Positions 8,203 to 16,985 of a stretch of DNA of 64,000 nucleotides are shown one piece after another; within the stretch, counting starts at the first letter, position 1; each line of letters begins with the position of its first letter. A model generated the notes under the pieces. That model saw only the letters and a program-made list of their open reading frames with translations, made no database searches and was not told the DNA's origin. Origin of the DNA: Maridesulfovibrio sp. (GTDB lineage Bacteria > Desulfobacterota > Desulfovibrionia > Desulfovibrionales > Desulfovibrionaceae); NCBI RefSeq assembly GCF_963666665.1, contig NZ_OY762999.1, forward strand, positions 3,816,001 to 3,880,000, written 5' to 3'. The position numbers and the translations under genes are program-made.

Positions 8203-10596
8203 TTACTCAAGCATAGTTCTGCTGATGATTTCGTCCTGAACTTCTTTGCAGAGCTCGACAAAGAAAGCGCAGTATCCAGCCACGCGAACAATGAGGCCGC
8301 GATAATCATCAGGGTTCTGCTGGGCTTTGAGCAGGGTATCGTTATCAACGTAATTGAACTGCATCTGGCCGTTGCCGAGCACGGAGGCAGTGCGCAGCAA
8401 AGCGATGAGTCCGTTTTCACCTTCCGGTGAATCGAGGGAACCGGGCATGAGTTTGAAGTTATGGGCCATTCCAAGGCTCATGGATTCCACATTGAGTTTG
8501 CCCACGGATTTAATCACAGAGGTAGGGCCTTTTGTATCGGCTCCCTGAGTAGGACTCATGCCGTCGGAGAGGGGCATTCCGCTCATGCGTCCGTCAGGGG
8601 TGGCCCCGATCATTTCTCCCAGCGGGGTGTTGAATGACTGGGAGAGGGTTCCGTGGATCATGCGGGCGTATAATGATTTGTGACCGTTCATGGTCTTTTC
8701 GGTGTAGTCGATGATGTCGGAGGTAATCAGGTCGACGTAGTCATCATCATTACCGAACTTGGGAGCAGCGAGGCAGTCTCTTTGCATTTCCTCGTACCCT
8801 TCCCAGTTGGAGTCAAGAGCGTGCTTCAACTGGGCGAGGGTGTACTTCTTGTCATCGAAGATCAGCTTCTTAATGGCAGCCATGGAATCGGCGTAGGTGT
8901 TCAGTCCGGCAAAGATGGTTCCCGGACCTTCGTACAGGCAGGCTCCACCGGCGGTGACGTCCTTACCGCTCTGCATGCAGCCGTCCACAAAAAGGGACAT
9001 GTACGGGGTGGGGGCCAGATCCCGGACCAGCTTCTGGTTAATAAGCGTTCCCTGCGCGGTGATTTCCATGATGTAATCGAGCTGCTTTTTGACTGCGGCA
9101 TCGAATTCTTCATAGCTGTTGAACTGTTCAAGGGAGCCTGTGTCGAGTCCTTGTCTATTCTCACCGTAGGATTTGAGAACACCACGGTTAAATACAAACT
9201 CAATGGCGATGGGCCACTGGGTGAATCCCCCTGCGGTCCATTGGTGGATGCGGCCTGATTTCTGAGGTTCAACACAACCCATGAGGCAGTAATCGCGGGC
9301 ATCTTCGAAATCGAAGCCTTTATGGAGCATCATTTTGATGTGGGCATCGTCAAAATGGCAGGCGGGCATGCCGATGCCGGATTTAACAACTTCCACAATT
9401 TTCTGCAGATATTCACGGGGTGACTGGTTATGGATGCGGCAGGCCAGCGAAGGCTGGTAAACACCGACTTTGGCTACGGCATCCATGATCAGGTAGGTCA
9501 GATCATTGGTGCCGTCGCCGCCTTCGCGTTTGATACCACCAACACACATGTTGATGAAGGGCATGTATCCGGCGAAGTATTTTGCGGTCCCTTCCGGTGT
9601 GTACCAGATCATTTCGGAACATTTGAGTATGAAGCAACTCATCAGTTCAAAGGCTTGCTGCTTATCCAGTTCACCGGATTTGATGCTGGCTTCGTAGCAG
9701 GGCAGCAGATACTGGTCAAAACGGCCAAGGGAGGTACTGCACTGGTTCTCTTCCAGCAGGAACAGGGATTGAATAGTCCATACAGCCTGCAGGGCTTCAT
9801 GGAAAGTCTTGGGCGGATTGGCCGGAACTCGTTCGTTGATCTCGGCTATGAGTTCCAGTTCAACTTTGCGTACCGGATGTTCTTCTTTTGCAGCCAGTTC
9901 TTTTGCGTAATCCGCAACACGCTTGGCGTAGAGCAGGATTCCTTCACAGGTAATGATGGAAGCTCTGTAGAAATTGATCCGTTCCTGATCTGCATCTGCA
10001 GATTTTTCAAGTTCGGCAAGATGTTCTTCTGCTTCTGTTTTTACGCCGTTTATGCCTTTTTTAAATAGGATGATGTCATAGCCGGGGCTGGTGTCACCAC
10101 CGCCGCTGGAAATGTGGTAGGTCAGGTCGCTGACGCAGGATTCAGCACCGAATTCCCAGATTCCGGCTTTACGGAACTCTGCTTCGCAGGCTTCGGCAAT
10201 GGATTTACCCTTCCAGAAGGGGAAGATTTCCTCCTGCAAAAGTTTCTTGTCTTCATCGTTTATCTGGTAGGGGTCCTGAGAGCGTGTTCCGATGGTATCC
10301 AGTTCGTTGCTGATCAACTGCCAGTCGGTATCTGGGGAAAAAGATCCGGTGCGCGGTTTGCCGCAAGGATGACCGACAATGAGTTCGCCTTCCTGAATGT
10401 ACATGGGCGCGATTTCACAGGCACGTTTGAACCCCATAGCTCTACGAATGGTGACAGGCAGCTCGGGATTGTCGCGGGTAACCTCAGTAAAAGCCTGAGC
10501 GCGGACAATTGAAATGCTGGGTTTAACCTTAAGGTATTCAGCTTTAAGTTTATTAATCCTGTCAGTAATAAAATTCTCTGTGTAATCTGTCTTCAT
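8203..10596 (-). CDS. CutC-like glycyl radical enzyme, probable choline TMA-lyase relative
   Basis: This 797-residue enzyme has the glycyl radical loop RVAGY (Gly774) and the thiyl/acid-base pair GCVEP (Cys441, Glu443). Using the published numbering of Desulfovibrio CutC as I remember it, most substrate-pocket residues match with a constant shift of 48: Tyr208=Tyr160, Asp216=Asp168 (GGGD), Phe395=Phe347, Cys489=Cys441, Glu491=Glu443, Thr502=Thr454; Tyr506 is Phe458 here. That pocket suits choline or another quaternary amine. The missing 48 residues are the N-terminal part that targets CutC to a microcompartment. No activase, shell or aldehyde dehydrogenase gene is nearby, so activation must come from elsewhere. 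A related substrate remains possible. Confidence 0.8.
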   Translation of the reverse strand: MKTDYTENFITDRINKLKAEYLKVKPSISIVRAQAFTEVTRDNPELPVTIRRAMGFKRACEIAPMYIQEGELIVGHPCGKPRTGSFSPDTDWQLISNELDTIGTRSQDPYQINDEDKKLLQEEIFPFWKGKSIAEACEAEFRKAGIWEFGAESCVSDLTYHISSGGGDTSPGYDIILFKKGINGVKTEAEEHLAELEKSADADQERINFYRASIITCEGILLYAKRVADYAKELAAKEEHPVRKVELELIAEINERVPANPPKTFHEALQAVWTIQSLFLLEENQCSTSLGRFDQYLLPCYEASIKSGELDKQQAFELMSCFILKCSEMIWYTPEGTAKYFAGYMPFINMCVGGIKREGGDGTNDLTYLIMDAVAKVGVYQPSLACRIHNQSPREYLQKIVEVVKSGIGMPACHFDDAHIKMMLHKGFDFEDARDYCLMGCVEPQKSGRIHQWTAGGFTQWPIAIEFVFNRGVLKSYGENRQGLDTGSLEQFNSYEEFDAAVKKQLDYIMEITAQGTLINQKLVRDLAPTPYMSLFVDGCMQSGKDVTAGGACLYEGPGTIFAGLNTYADSMAAIKKLIFDDKKYTLAQLKHALDSNWEGYEEMQRDCLAAPKFGNDDDYVDLITSDIIDYTEKTMNGHKSLYARMIHGTLSQSFNTPLGEMIGATPDGRMSGMPLSDGMSPTQGADTKGPTSVIKSVGKLNVESMSLGMAHNFKLMPGSLDSPEGENGLIALLRTASVLGNGQMQFNYVDNDTLLKAQQNPDDYRGLIVRVAGYCAFFVELCKEVQDEIISRTMLE

Positions 10597-10749
10597 TGTA
10601 GAACCCCATTCCCGTAGAAAACATTATCAACAGCAGAAGCATAAAGCGTAACGCAATTTCTCCTGATCCCTTCCTATTGTCTGCGTTTATAAAAAAATTA
10701 GAACAGGGCAAACCCCCTCCAGCTAAGGGGAACGTTAAAATTTTTGCAT

Positions 10750-10786
10750 AAAAAAGACGAAGCAGAAATGATCCTGCTTCGTCTTT
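10750..10786 (-). terminator. Terminator downstream of nfnB
   Basis: AAAGACGAAGCAG and CTGCTTCGTCTTT form a perfect stem with T/A runs on each side. It lies downstream of the leftward nfnA-nfnB genes. Confidence 0.88.
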
Positions 10787-10829
10787 AAGATTTTTAAAAA
10801 ATTTTTAAGGGAGTCAGTACAAAATTAAA

Positions 10830-10872
10830 CCCTTAAAAGTTTCTTTGGCCCTCGGATAGCCGCTGGAGGCAA
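10830..10872 (+). repeat. Diverged copy of the hairpin/GGAGGC repeat
   Basis: CCCTTAAAAGTTTCTTTGGC followed by GCCGCTGGAGGCA resembles the other intergenic repeats, but here it points into the 3' end of nfnB and cannot act as a ribosome site. Confidence 0.45.
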
Positions 10873-12288
10873 TTAAACTCCCAGTTTTTCCGCGATAGTC
10901 TTAGCCGCGCGGCGACCTGCGCCCATGGCTGAGATTACTGTTGCGGACCCGCCTGCGATATCACCGCCAGCGTATACATTAGGAATAGAGGTCTCGCCTG
11001 TTTCGGCGTTGGTTACGATGTAGCCCCATTTGTTGAGCTCAAGGCCGGGGGTAGCTTCGAGCAGTACCGGGTTGGCTCCGGTTCCTACTGCGAGGACAAC
11101 CATGTCGACTTCAAGCTCCTTGGTTTTTCCTTCTACAGCAACGGGACGGCGGCGGCCGGAATCATCTGGTTCGCCAAGTTCCATCACCTGCAGGGTCATG
11201 GACTTAACATGTGAGTTTTCGTCACCGTTGATGGCAATGGGGGAAGTCAGCAGCTCAAGCTGTACGCCTTCTTCAATGGCATGATGCAATTCTTCGAGGC
11301 GGGCAGGCATTTCTTCCTGAGTACGGCGATAGGTGATGTACACGTTTTCAGCGCCGAGACGCAGGGCGGTGCGGGCAGCATCCATAGCCACGTTACCGCC
11401 GCCGATTACAGCCACGTTGCGGGCTTTGGGAGCGGGGGTGTCGTGGTTGGGGAAGTCGTAGGCACGACCGAGGTTGATGCGGGTCAGGTATTCGTTGGCG
11501 GAGTATACGCCGACAAGGTTTTCACCGGGAATGTTCAGGAACCACGGGAGTCCTGCACCAACGCCGATGAAGACAGCATCAAAACCGTCTTCGAAGAGAT
11601 CGTCCACGGTTACGGTCTTACCGCCCACGTAGTTGGGCTGAAAGGTAACGCCTTTGGACCAGAGCGCACCCACTTCACGGGCAACGATGGATTTGGGCAG
11701 ACGAAATTCAGGAATACCGTAAATCAGTACACCGCCGACTTCGTGCAGGGCTTCGTATACTGTTACAGGAACTCCGCGTGCGGCAAGGTATCCGGCTACG
11801 GTCAGGCTGGAAGGCCCGGAGCCGATGCAGGCGACCTTGAACTGGTCGTTGGGCAGGGCGCAAGCGGTGTGTCCGGTGATCATTTCACATGCGGAATCAC
11901 TGTCGAAGGTGTCGGCAACAAAACGCTCAAGGCGTCCGATGGCAACAGGTTCGTACTTCTTGCCGAGGATACAGGAGCCTTCACACTGGGATTCCTGCGG
12001 ACATACACGTCCACAGACAGCAGGCAGGGCGTTGGTTTCCTTGATAACGCGGTACGCGGAAGGAATGTCGCCGTCAGCCAGATGCTTGATGAATCCCCTG
12101 ATGTCGATTTCAACAGGGCAGCCTTTCTGGCAGAGGGGTTTCTTACACTGCAGGCAGCGGGCAGCTTCAGCCATGGCTTCTTCTTTGGAGTAACCGAGGG
12201 CTACTTCGCTGAAGTTCTTGTTGCGGACATCAGCCGGCTGTTCCGGCATGGGGGTACGGGTAGGGGTAAAGTTCTGTTTATTCACCAT
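10873..12288 (-). CDS. nfnB: NfnB / GltD-like NADPH oxidoreductase subunit
   Basis: The 471-residue protein is of the GltD/NfnB type. It has an N-terminal domain for two 4Fe-4S clusters (RCLQCKKPLCQKGCPVE and CGRVCPQESQCEGSC), an FAD-binding GSGPSSLTVAGYLAARG, and an NAD(P)H-binding VIGGGNVAMDAARTALRLG. Because it overlaps by 11 bases a gene for a 2Fe-2S/FAD partner (nfnA), it is most likely the large subunit of the NADH-dependent reduced ferredoxin:NADP+ oxidoreductase, an electron-bifurcating cytosolic enzyme of anaerobes. The older name, glutamate synthase small subunit, is less likely with this neighbour and no large subunit. Confidence 0.9.
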   Translation of the reverse strand: MVNKQNFTPTRTPMPEQPADVRNKNFSEVALGYSKEEAMAEAARCLQCKKPLCQKGCPVEIDIRGFIKHLADGDIPSAYRVIKETNALPAVCGRVCPQESQCEGSCILGKKYEPVAIGRLERFVADTFDSDSACEMITGHTACALPNDQFKVACIGSGPSSLTVAGYLAARGVPVTVYEALHEVGGVLIYGIPEFRLPKSIVAREVGALWSKGVTFQPNYVGGKTVTVDDLFEDGFDAVFIGVGAGLPWFLNIPGENLVGVYSANEYLTRINLGRAYDFPNHDTPAPKARNVAVIGGGNVAMDAARTALRLGAENVYITYRRTQEEMPARLEELHHAIEEGVQLELLTSPIAINGDENSHVKSMTLQVMELGEPDDSGRRRPVAVEGKTKELEVDMVVLAVGTGANPVLLEATPGLELNKWGYIVTNAETGETSIPNVYAGGDIAGGSATVISAMGAGRRAAKTIAEKLGV

Positions 12289-13123
12289 GGCAGCTACAAC
12301 TCCTGAACATTTGCATTGAAAGGTCTTCCTGCTCCTTATACTGGTTAAGGCGCATTCTCAGTTCATTGAAATCAACTTCATGACCGTCGAATTCAGGGCC
12401 GTCCACGCAGGCGAATTTGGTTTCTCCGCCAACACTGCAACGGCAGGCTCCGCACATACCCACGCCGTCAACCATGATTGAGTTCAGGCTGACTGTGGTT
12501 TTAACGCCGAAAGGTTCGGTTACTTTGGCAACCGCTTCCATCATGGGCACGGGGCCGATGGCAACGACTTCTGAAACATCCTTGTCCTGTTCAAGGCGTT
12601 CGCGCAGGAGGTCGGTGACAAATCCTTTGTGGCCGCTGGAACCGTCATCTGTGGCGATGAGCAGTTCTGGGCAGAAGAAGCCCAGCTCGGTACAGAAAAG
12701 GAGCATGTTCTTGCTGCGGGCGCCAACAATGGCGACAACATGGTTTCCGGCAAGGTGATGTCCTTTGGCGATGTGGTGCATGGCCGCGATTCCGGTACCA
12801 CCGCCCACACAGATGACAGTTCCGGATTTTTCAATATGGGTGGGTTTACCCAAGGGACCGCAAACATCTAGGATGGTGTCCCCTTCATTTAATGATTCAA
12901 GCAGGGCTGAACTTTTGCCGACTACGAGATATACGATAGTGATGGTGCCGGCTTCTTTGTCAGTGTCAGCAATGGTCAGCGGAATGCGCTCACCTTTTTC
13001 ATGGATGCGTAGAATTACAAAATTTCCCGGTTTAGCCTTTTTGGCAATTTGAGGACAGTCAAGGACCAGCATGGATGTCTGGCCTGGGATAAGTGCTTTT
13101 TTAGTCAGAATTTTGTTGCTCAT
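12278..13123 (-). CDS. nfnA: NfnA / ferredoxin-NADP reductase-like subunit
   Basis: The 281-residue product has an FAD-binding barrel (RIPLTIADTD, NFVILRIHEKGE), an NAD-binding part (VICVGGGTGIAAMHHIAKG) and a C-terminal 2Fe-2S site with GVGMCGACRCSV plus a distal FACVDGPEF Cys. This is the layout of NfnA and of sulfide dehydrogenase/DHODH electron-transfer subunits. It is the first gene of a two-gene leftward operon with nfnB, translationally coupled by the overlap. TAGGAGATT stands ahead of the ATG at 13123. Its likely role is to balance NADH, NADPH and ferredoxin during sulfate respiration. Confidence 0.9.
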   Translation of the reverse strand: MSNKILTKKALIPGQTSMLVLDCPQIAKKAKPGNFVILRIHEKGERIPLTIADTDKEAGTITIVYLVVGKSSALLESLNEGDTILDVCGPLGKPTHIEKSGTVICVGGGTGIAAMHHIAKGHHLAGNHVVAIVGARSKNMLLFCTELGFFCPELLIATDDGSSGHKGFVTDLLRERLEQDKDVSEVVAIGPVPMMEAVAKVTEPFGVKTTVSLNSIMVDGVGMCGACRCSVGGETKFACVDGPEFDGHEVDFNELRMRLNQYKEQEDLSMQMFRSCSCHGE

Positions 13124-13422
13124 AATCTCCTACACTGCTTAAGTTTCAGGGGAAGTTAAGGTTTTCCCCACCGGATTGCAAGTTTCAGACTGATTATAAG
13201 GTCTTGGCTTTTCCCTTTCTGTGAAAAAACTGAAATATGCGCTTCCCTCGCTAAGTTTTTTTCAGTCTTTCAAATTTTTTCCCGCTTTTGCCGGCCAAAG
13301 CCTTACCATCAGTTTGATTACATGGTTCGCCCTCTTGCCAATTCTGCACTGAAGTATTATATCTTAATACAACTTAGCAGAAGTTTATTTTCATCAGCTT
13401 CCACGGACGGAAGCCGGAAATA
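13124..13422. other. Intergenic region between nfnA and a hypothetical gene
   Basis: It holds the nfnA leader and an AT-rich stretch. The part at 13385-13422 has ATTCTGC...GCAGAAG at 13340-13382 as a possible stem. I see no gene. Confidence 0.4.
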
Positions 13423-13499
13423 CCGCGTATCCTTCATGGATGATTGCGAAAAATCGCAGATACGGCGGATTGCCATCAATGGCAGTCGGCCTTTTTTTG
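13423..13499 (+). ncRNA. Candidate structured RNA ending in a terminator-like hairpin
   Basis: CCGCGTATC (13423-13431) can pair with GATACGGCGG (13459-13468). Inside are TCATGGATGA and a perfect TGCGA-AAAA-TCGCA hairpin, giving a three-way junction. Directly after it, ATTGCCATCAATGGCAGT forms a hairpin followed by CCTTTTTTT. It ends about 35 bases before the hypothetical gene at 13535. It could be a small RNA or an attenuator; it matches no riboswitch I know. Confidence 0.4.
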
Positions 13500-13534
13500 T
13501 GTACGCGGAACGGTTTTTTCTGGTGGAGTGAGTA

Positions 13535-13954
13535 GTGAGAATAGCAGCGCAGGGCATCAGCCAATATGCTGATAATGCGAAAAAGTGGTCCAGAGACACC
13601 GCAGCCGAAGTTGAAAAGGTGAAGGCACGCGTGGTTACGCGTAAATTCGGCTTTAATATCGGCAAGCTCGGTATTAACTTCACTGCAAAGGACCTCGAAT
13701 TTGAACCGGACGAAGCTGCAAAGGCTTCGCGCGAATTCAGATCAAAAACCTATCCCCGTACTCAAAGCGAAGAGCAGCACGTACAGAATGTGTATCAGCA
13801 GCTCGCTCTTACTCAAACGGCTTTTTCTGAGGATTCCGCCATGTTCAATCCCGGGAGCACCGGTTACATGAGGACCAGGGCAATCAATGCCTATTCCCGA
13901 CAGTCCGGCGCTCTTGAATATACGCTTCCGGGCAGCGCTCTCGGCAAAGTCTGA
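13535..13954 (+). CDS. Hypothetical protein, 139 aa
   Basis: I do not recognise this protein. It begins at GTG with GGTGGAG ten bases ahead and reads VRIAAQGISQYADNAKKW. It is basic and helical in the first third, then polar, with repeated Gln/Thr/Ser and a C-terminus ALEYTLPGSALGKV. It has no signal peptide, membrane segment or metal motif. Its coding pattern resembles the surrounding genes, and no other reading frame is as open. It stands alone, with a structured leader before it and 411 bases without genes after it. Confidence 0.6.
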   Translation: MRIAAQGISQYADNAKKWSRDTAAEVEKVKARVVTRKFGFNIGKLGINFTAKDLEFEPDEAAKASREFRSKTYPRTQSEEQHVQNVYQQLALTQTAFSEDSAMFNPGSTGYMRTRAINAYSRQSGALEYTLPGSALGKV

Positions 13955-14365
13955 TTCCAGTAGTATTCATAGTCCACAGTCTTAAGCCGTTTTCTTGCAC
14001 GGTGCAATCTCCCATTCCCTTTAACCCTGAGAAATAACTAACACCTGACTGTGAAATGCAATGCAGTAGCAGTATCAATTTTTATAGACCTGATTTTTTC
14101 TTTAATATAAATTGATGGGTCAATCAATTGATTTTGTGAAAATTTCGCAACATTTCTTTATGAATGTAATAAAGTTATCGGGTTAATACTGCTTTCTATC
14201 CAAAGGCGAGCAGTTATTGCTTGCCGCAGCCTCAATTACATATTAGACAGCGGCTCACAAATACCGTAATAAGGAATCCCCTTTCCCTTGCTCGAAACCG
14301 GGACGGGGAAATTTAAAGAAGATAACATAAGGCGACGACCCTTGGAGGCCGCCGACTTTTTTCAT
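13955..14365. other. Long leader region upstream of lepA
   Basis: It is AT-rich at 14080-14180 with several TAATATAAAT-like boxes suited to promoters. It also has a GGCGAGCAGTTATTGCTTGCC hairpin near 14206, and GACGACCCTTGGAGGCCGCC near 14335, which is a relative of the GGAGGC repeats. No gene is evident. Confidence 0.4.
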
Positions 14366-16171
14366 ATGGCCAAATTAGATAAAATAAGAAATTTCAGTAT
14401 CATCGCGCATATTGACCACGGCAAGTCCACTCTGGCGGACCGTATCCTTGAACTCACCGGAATGGTTTCCGAACGTGAGAAGAAAGACCAGTACCTTGAT
14501 AAAATGGAACTGGAACAGGAACGCGGAATCACCATTAAGGCCCAGACTGTACGCATTCCGTACAAGGCCAAGGACGGCGAAGAGTATATCCTCAACCTGA
14601 TCGATACTCCCGGACACGTGGACTTCAGTTATGAGGTTTCCCGAAGCCTTGCCGCGTCCGAAGGCGCGCTGCTGGTGGTCGACTCCACACAGGGTGTGGA
14701 AGCGCAGACCCTCGCAAACGTATTTCTGGCACTGGACCACGACCTTGAAATCGTGCCCGTGCTTAACAAGGTGGACCTGCCCAGTTCCGATTGTGAACGT
14801 GTTGCGCAGGAAATCGAGGAAGTCATCGGACTGGATTGTTCCGAGCCGCTCATGATCAGTGCCAAAACCGGCCTGAACGTGGAGGCTGTTCTTGAGTCCA
14901 TCGTTAAGGATCTTCCCGCACCGAAAGGAGATCCTGATGGTCCGCTCAAGGCCCTGATTTTCGACTCCTGGTATGATTCCTATCAGGGAGTTGTTGTTCT
15001 GTTCAGGATTCTGGACGGTACCATTAAGAAGGGCGACAAGATTCAGATTCACTCCACCGGACGCACTTTCGATGTGACCACCCTTGGTGTTTATACCCCT
15101 GAACCGCAGAAGGCCAAAGAACTGTCTGCCGGTGAGGTAGGTTTCCTCTGCGCCAGCATGAAGGAACTTAATGATGCGCCCGTGGGTGATACCATTACCC
15201 TCGCTGCCAATCCGGTTAAAGATCCTTTTCCCGGTTTTCAGGAAGTTAAGCCCATGGTTTTCTGCGGACTCTATCCGGTGGAACCCGCCGAGTATGAGCC
15301 TCTCAAGGCCGCGCTGGAAAAATTGCAGCTCAACGACACCGCGTTCTCCTTTGAACCGGAAACATCTACAGCCCTTGGCTTCGGTTTCCGCTGCGGTTTT
15401 CTCGGTCTGCTGCATATGGAAATTATTCAGGAACGTCTGGAACGTGAGTTTCAGGCCAAGCTTATCGCTACTGCTCCTTCCGTTGTCTATCAGGCAAGGT
15501 TGAACAATGGTGACGTGCTTGAAATTGATAACCCCAGTAAGATGCCCGATGCTGGAGAGCTTGAATCTCTGGCTGAACCTTTCTGTCGCCTTGAAATTCA
15601 CGTGCCTAACGATTATGTTGGCGCGGTACTCAAGCTCTGTGAGGAGAAACGCGGACTCCAGAAGGATATGCGTTACCTGACATCTTCAAGGGTTATCATT
15701 ACTTATGAAGTTCCCTTCGCGGAAATCATGTACGATTTCTTTGATAAGCTTAAGTCGCACACCAAGGGCTATGCTTCCCTTGATTATGAAATTATTGATT
15801 ACCGTGAATCGAATCTTGTAAAGCTCGACATCCTCATCAACACTGATCCGGTGGATGCCTTCTCAGCTATTGTCCATAAGGATTCTGCATATCCTTTCGG
15901 ACGTTCACTTGCCCTTAAGCTGAAAAGAGCAATCCCGCGTCAGATGTTTGAAATTGTTATTCAGGCCGCGATCGGTCGCAAGATCATCGCCAAAGAACGA
16001 GTGGCCCCGTTCAGGAAAAACGTTACCGCCAAGTGTTACGGCGGGGACATTACCCGTAAGCGCAAGCTTCTGGAAAAACAGAAGGAAGGTAAGAAGCGCA
16101 TGAAGAAGATGGGTAACGTCGAGATCCCGCAGGAAGCTTTTATGGCCGTTCTCAAGGCCGGCGAAGATTAA
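14366..16171 (+). CDS. lepA: Elongation factor 4 (LepA)
   Basis: LepA is a ribosome-associated GTPase that can move ribosomes back one step and aids growth under ionic stress. The 601-residue product has the G domain (AHIDHGKST, the RGITIK switch, DTPGHVDF, NKVDLP), domain II, the EF-G-like domains (LEKLQLNDTAF, GFRCGFLGLLHMEI), and the LepA-specific C-terminal domain with RQMFEIVIQAAIG and NVTAKCYGGDITRKRKLLEKQKEGKKRMK-type ending. The ATG at 14366 gives the standard start; GGAGG lies 17 bases ahead, which is long. lepB follows 46 bases later. Confidence 0.97.
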   Translation: MAKLDKIRNFSIIAHIDHGKSTLADRILELTGMVSEREKKDQYLDKMELEQERGITIKAQTVRIPYKAKDGEEYILNLIDTPGHVDFSYEVSRSLAASEGALLVVDSTQGVEAQTLANVFLALDHDLEIVPVLNKVDLPSSDCERVAQEIEEVIGLDCSEPLMISAKTGLNVEAVLESIVKDLPAPKGDPDGPLKALIFDSWYDSYQGVVVLFRILDGTIKKGDKIQIHSTGRTFDVTTLGVYTPEPQKAKELSAGEVGFLCASMKELNDAPVGDTITLAANPVKDPFPGFQEVKPMVFCGLYPVEPAEYEPLKAALEKLQLNDTAFSFEPETSTALGFGFRCGFLGLLHMEIIQERLEREFQAKLIATAPSVVYQARLNNGDVLEIDNPSKMPDAGELESLAEPFCRLEIHVPNDYVGAVLKLCEEKRGLQKDMRYLTSSRVIITYEVPFAEIMYDFFDKLKSHTKGYASLDYEIIDYRESNLVKLDILINTDPVDAFSAIVHKDSAYPFGRSLALKLKRAIPRQMFEIVIQAAIGRKIIAKERVAPFRKNVTAKCYGGDITRKRKLLEKQKEGKKRMKKMGNVEIPQEAFMAVLKAGED

Positions 16172-16217
16172 ACGACCCGCCCTGCGTTAAGCGCAGGAAA
16201 CTATAAGGATATTAATT

Positions 16218-16820
16218 ATGAATCCCAGATGGCAGAGCACTGTGAAGGAATATATTGAAGCTCTTTTTATAGCACTCATATTGGCTCTCTTTATCCGAAC
16301 TTTTATTGTGCAGGCCTTCAAGATTCCGTCCGGTTCCATGTTGCAGACCCTCCAGATCGGAGACCACCTGCTGGTAAGCAAATTTTCCTACGGCGTGAAA
16401 GTTCCCTTTACCGGGAAGGTTGTTGTGCCGGTGGGCGATCCCGAGTATCAGGACATCATTGTCTTCAAATACCCCGGGGACCCCAGCAAGGATTACATTA
16501 AAAGGGTTATCGGCGTACCCGGTGATACTGTGGAGATCAAGAACAAGAAGGTCTTCGTAAACGGCAAGGAGCTTGTTGAGCCTTACGTGCAGTACACCGA
16601 TACCACCCACGTTTCAACACTGCGCGACAATATGCCGCCCCGGGTAATTCCCGAAAACGAATACTTCGTAATGGGCGACAACCGCGATGGATCCAACGAT
16701 TCCAGATTCTGGGGCAATGTTCCCAGAGAGAACATCTTAGGAAAGGCGTGGATTATCTACTGGTCTTGGGGCGGTCCCAAGACCGTTCGCTGGGATCGCA
16801 TAGGTGACATCCTGCACTAA
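16218..16820 (+). CDS. lepB: Signal peptidase I
   Basis: The 200-residue membrane protease removes signal peptides from exported proteins. One N-terminal membrane helix (ALFIALILALFIRTFIVQAF) precedes the catalytic Ser in IPSGSMLQTL; the general-base Lys is in YIKRVIGVPGD, and box E is GDNRDGSNDSRFWG. Length and order are standard for a one-helix type. AAGGATATTAATT precedes the ATG. It follows lepA, a common pairing, and ends at a strong terminator. Confidence 0.97.
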   Translation: MNPRWQSTVKEYIEALFIALILALFIRTFIVQAFKIPSGSMLQTLQIGDHLLVSKFSYGVKVPFTGKVVVPVGDPEYQDIIVFKYPGDPSKDYIKRVIGVPGDTVEIKNKKVFVNGKELVEPYVQYTDTTHVSTLRDNMPPRVIPENEYFVMGDNRDGSNDSRFWGNVPRENILGKAWIIYWSWGGPKTVRWDRIGDILH

Positions 16821-16847
16821 GCGCACACAGTTGAAATCTGGATACAT

Positions 16848-16880
16848 GAAAGCCCCGGTACGTTTGTACCGGGGCTTTAG
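16848..16880 (+). terminator. Terminator after lepB
   Basis: AAAGCCCCGGTAC and GTACCGGGGCTTT form a strong stem followed by AGTTTTTT. Confidence 0.92.
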
Positions 16881-16985
16881 TTTTTTGGACAATTTTCTTG
16901 CTATTAATTAAGTAAAAAATGAAATGGACTACATTATAGTTAGAGTAATTATGTGAGCTGTGGTAGATTTTAGTCCGGAGGATTT

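Noticed and set aside
10873..12288. Naming this gene as glutamate synthase small subunit
   Set aside because: The overlapping NfnA-type partner and absence of a large glutamate synthase gene favour NfnB.
11281..12306. Long open frame on the + strand opposite nfnB
   Set aside because: It is a shadow of the high-quality nfnB frame and has no recognisable motif or ribosome site.
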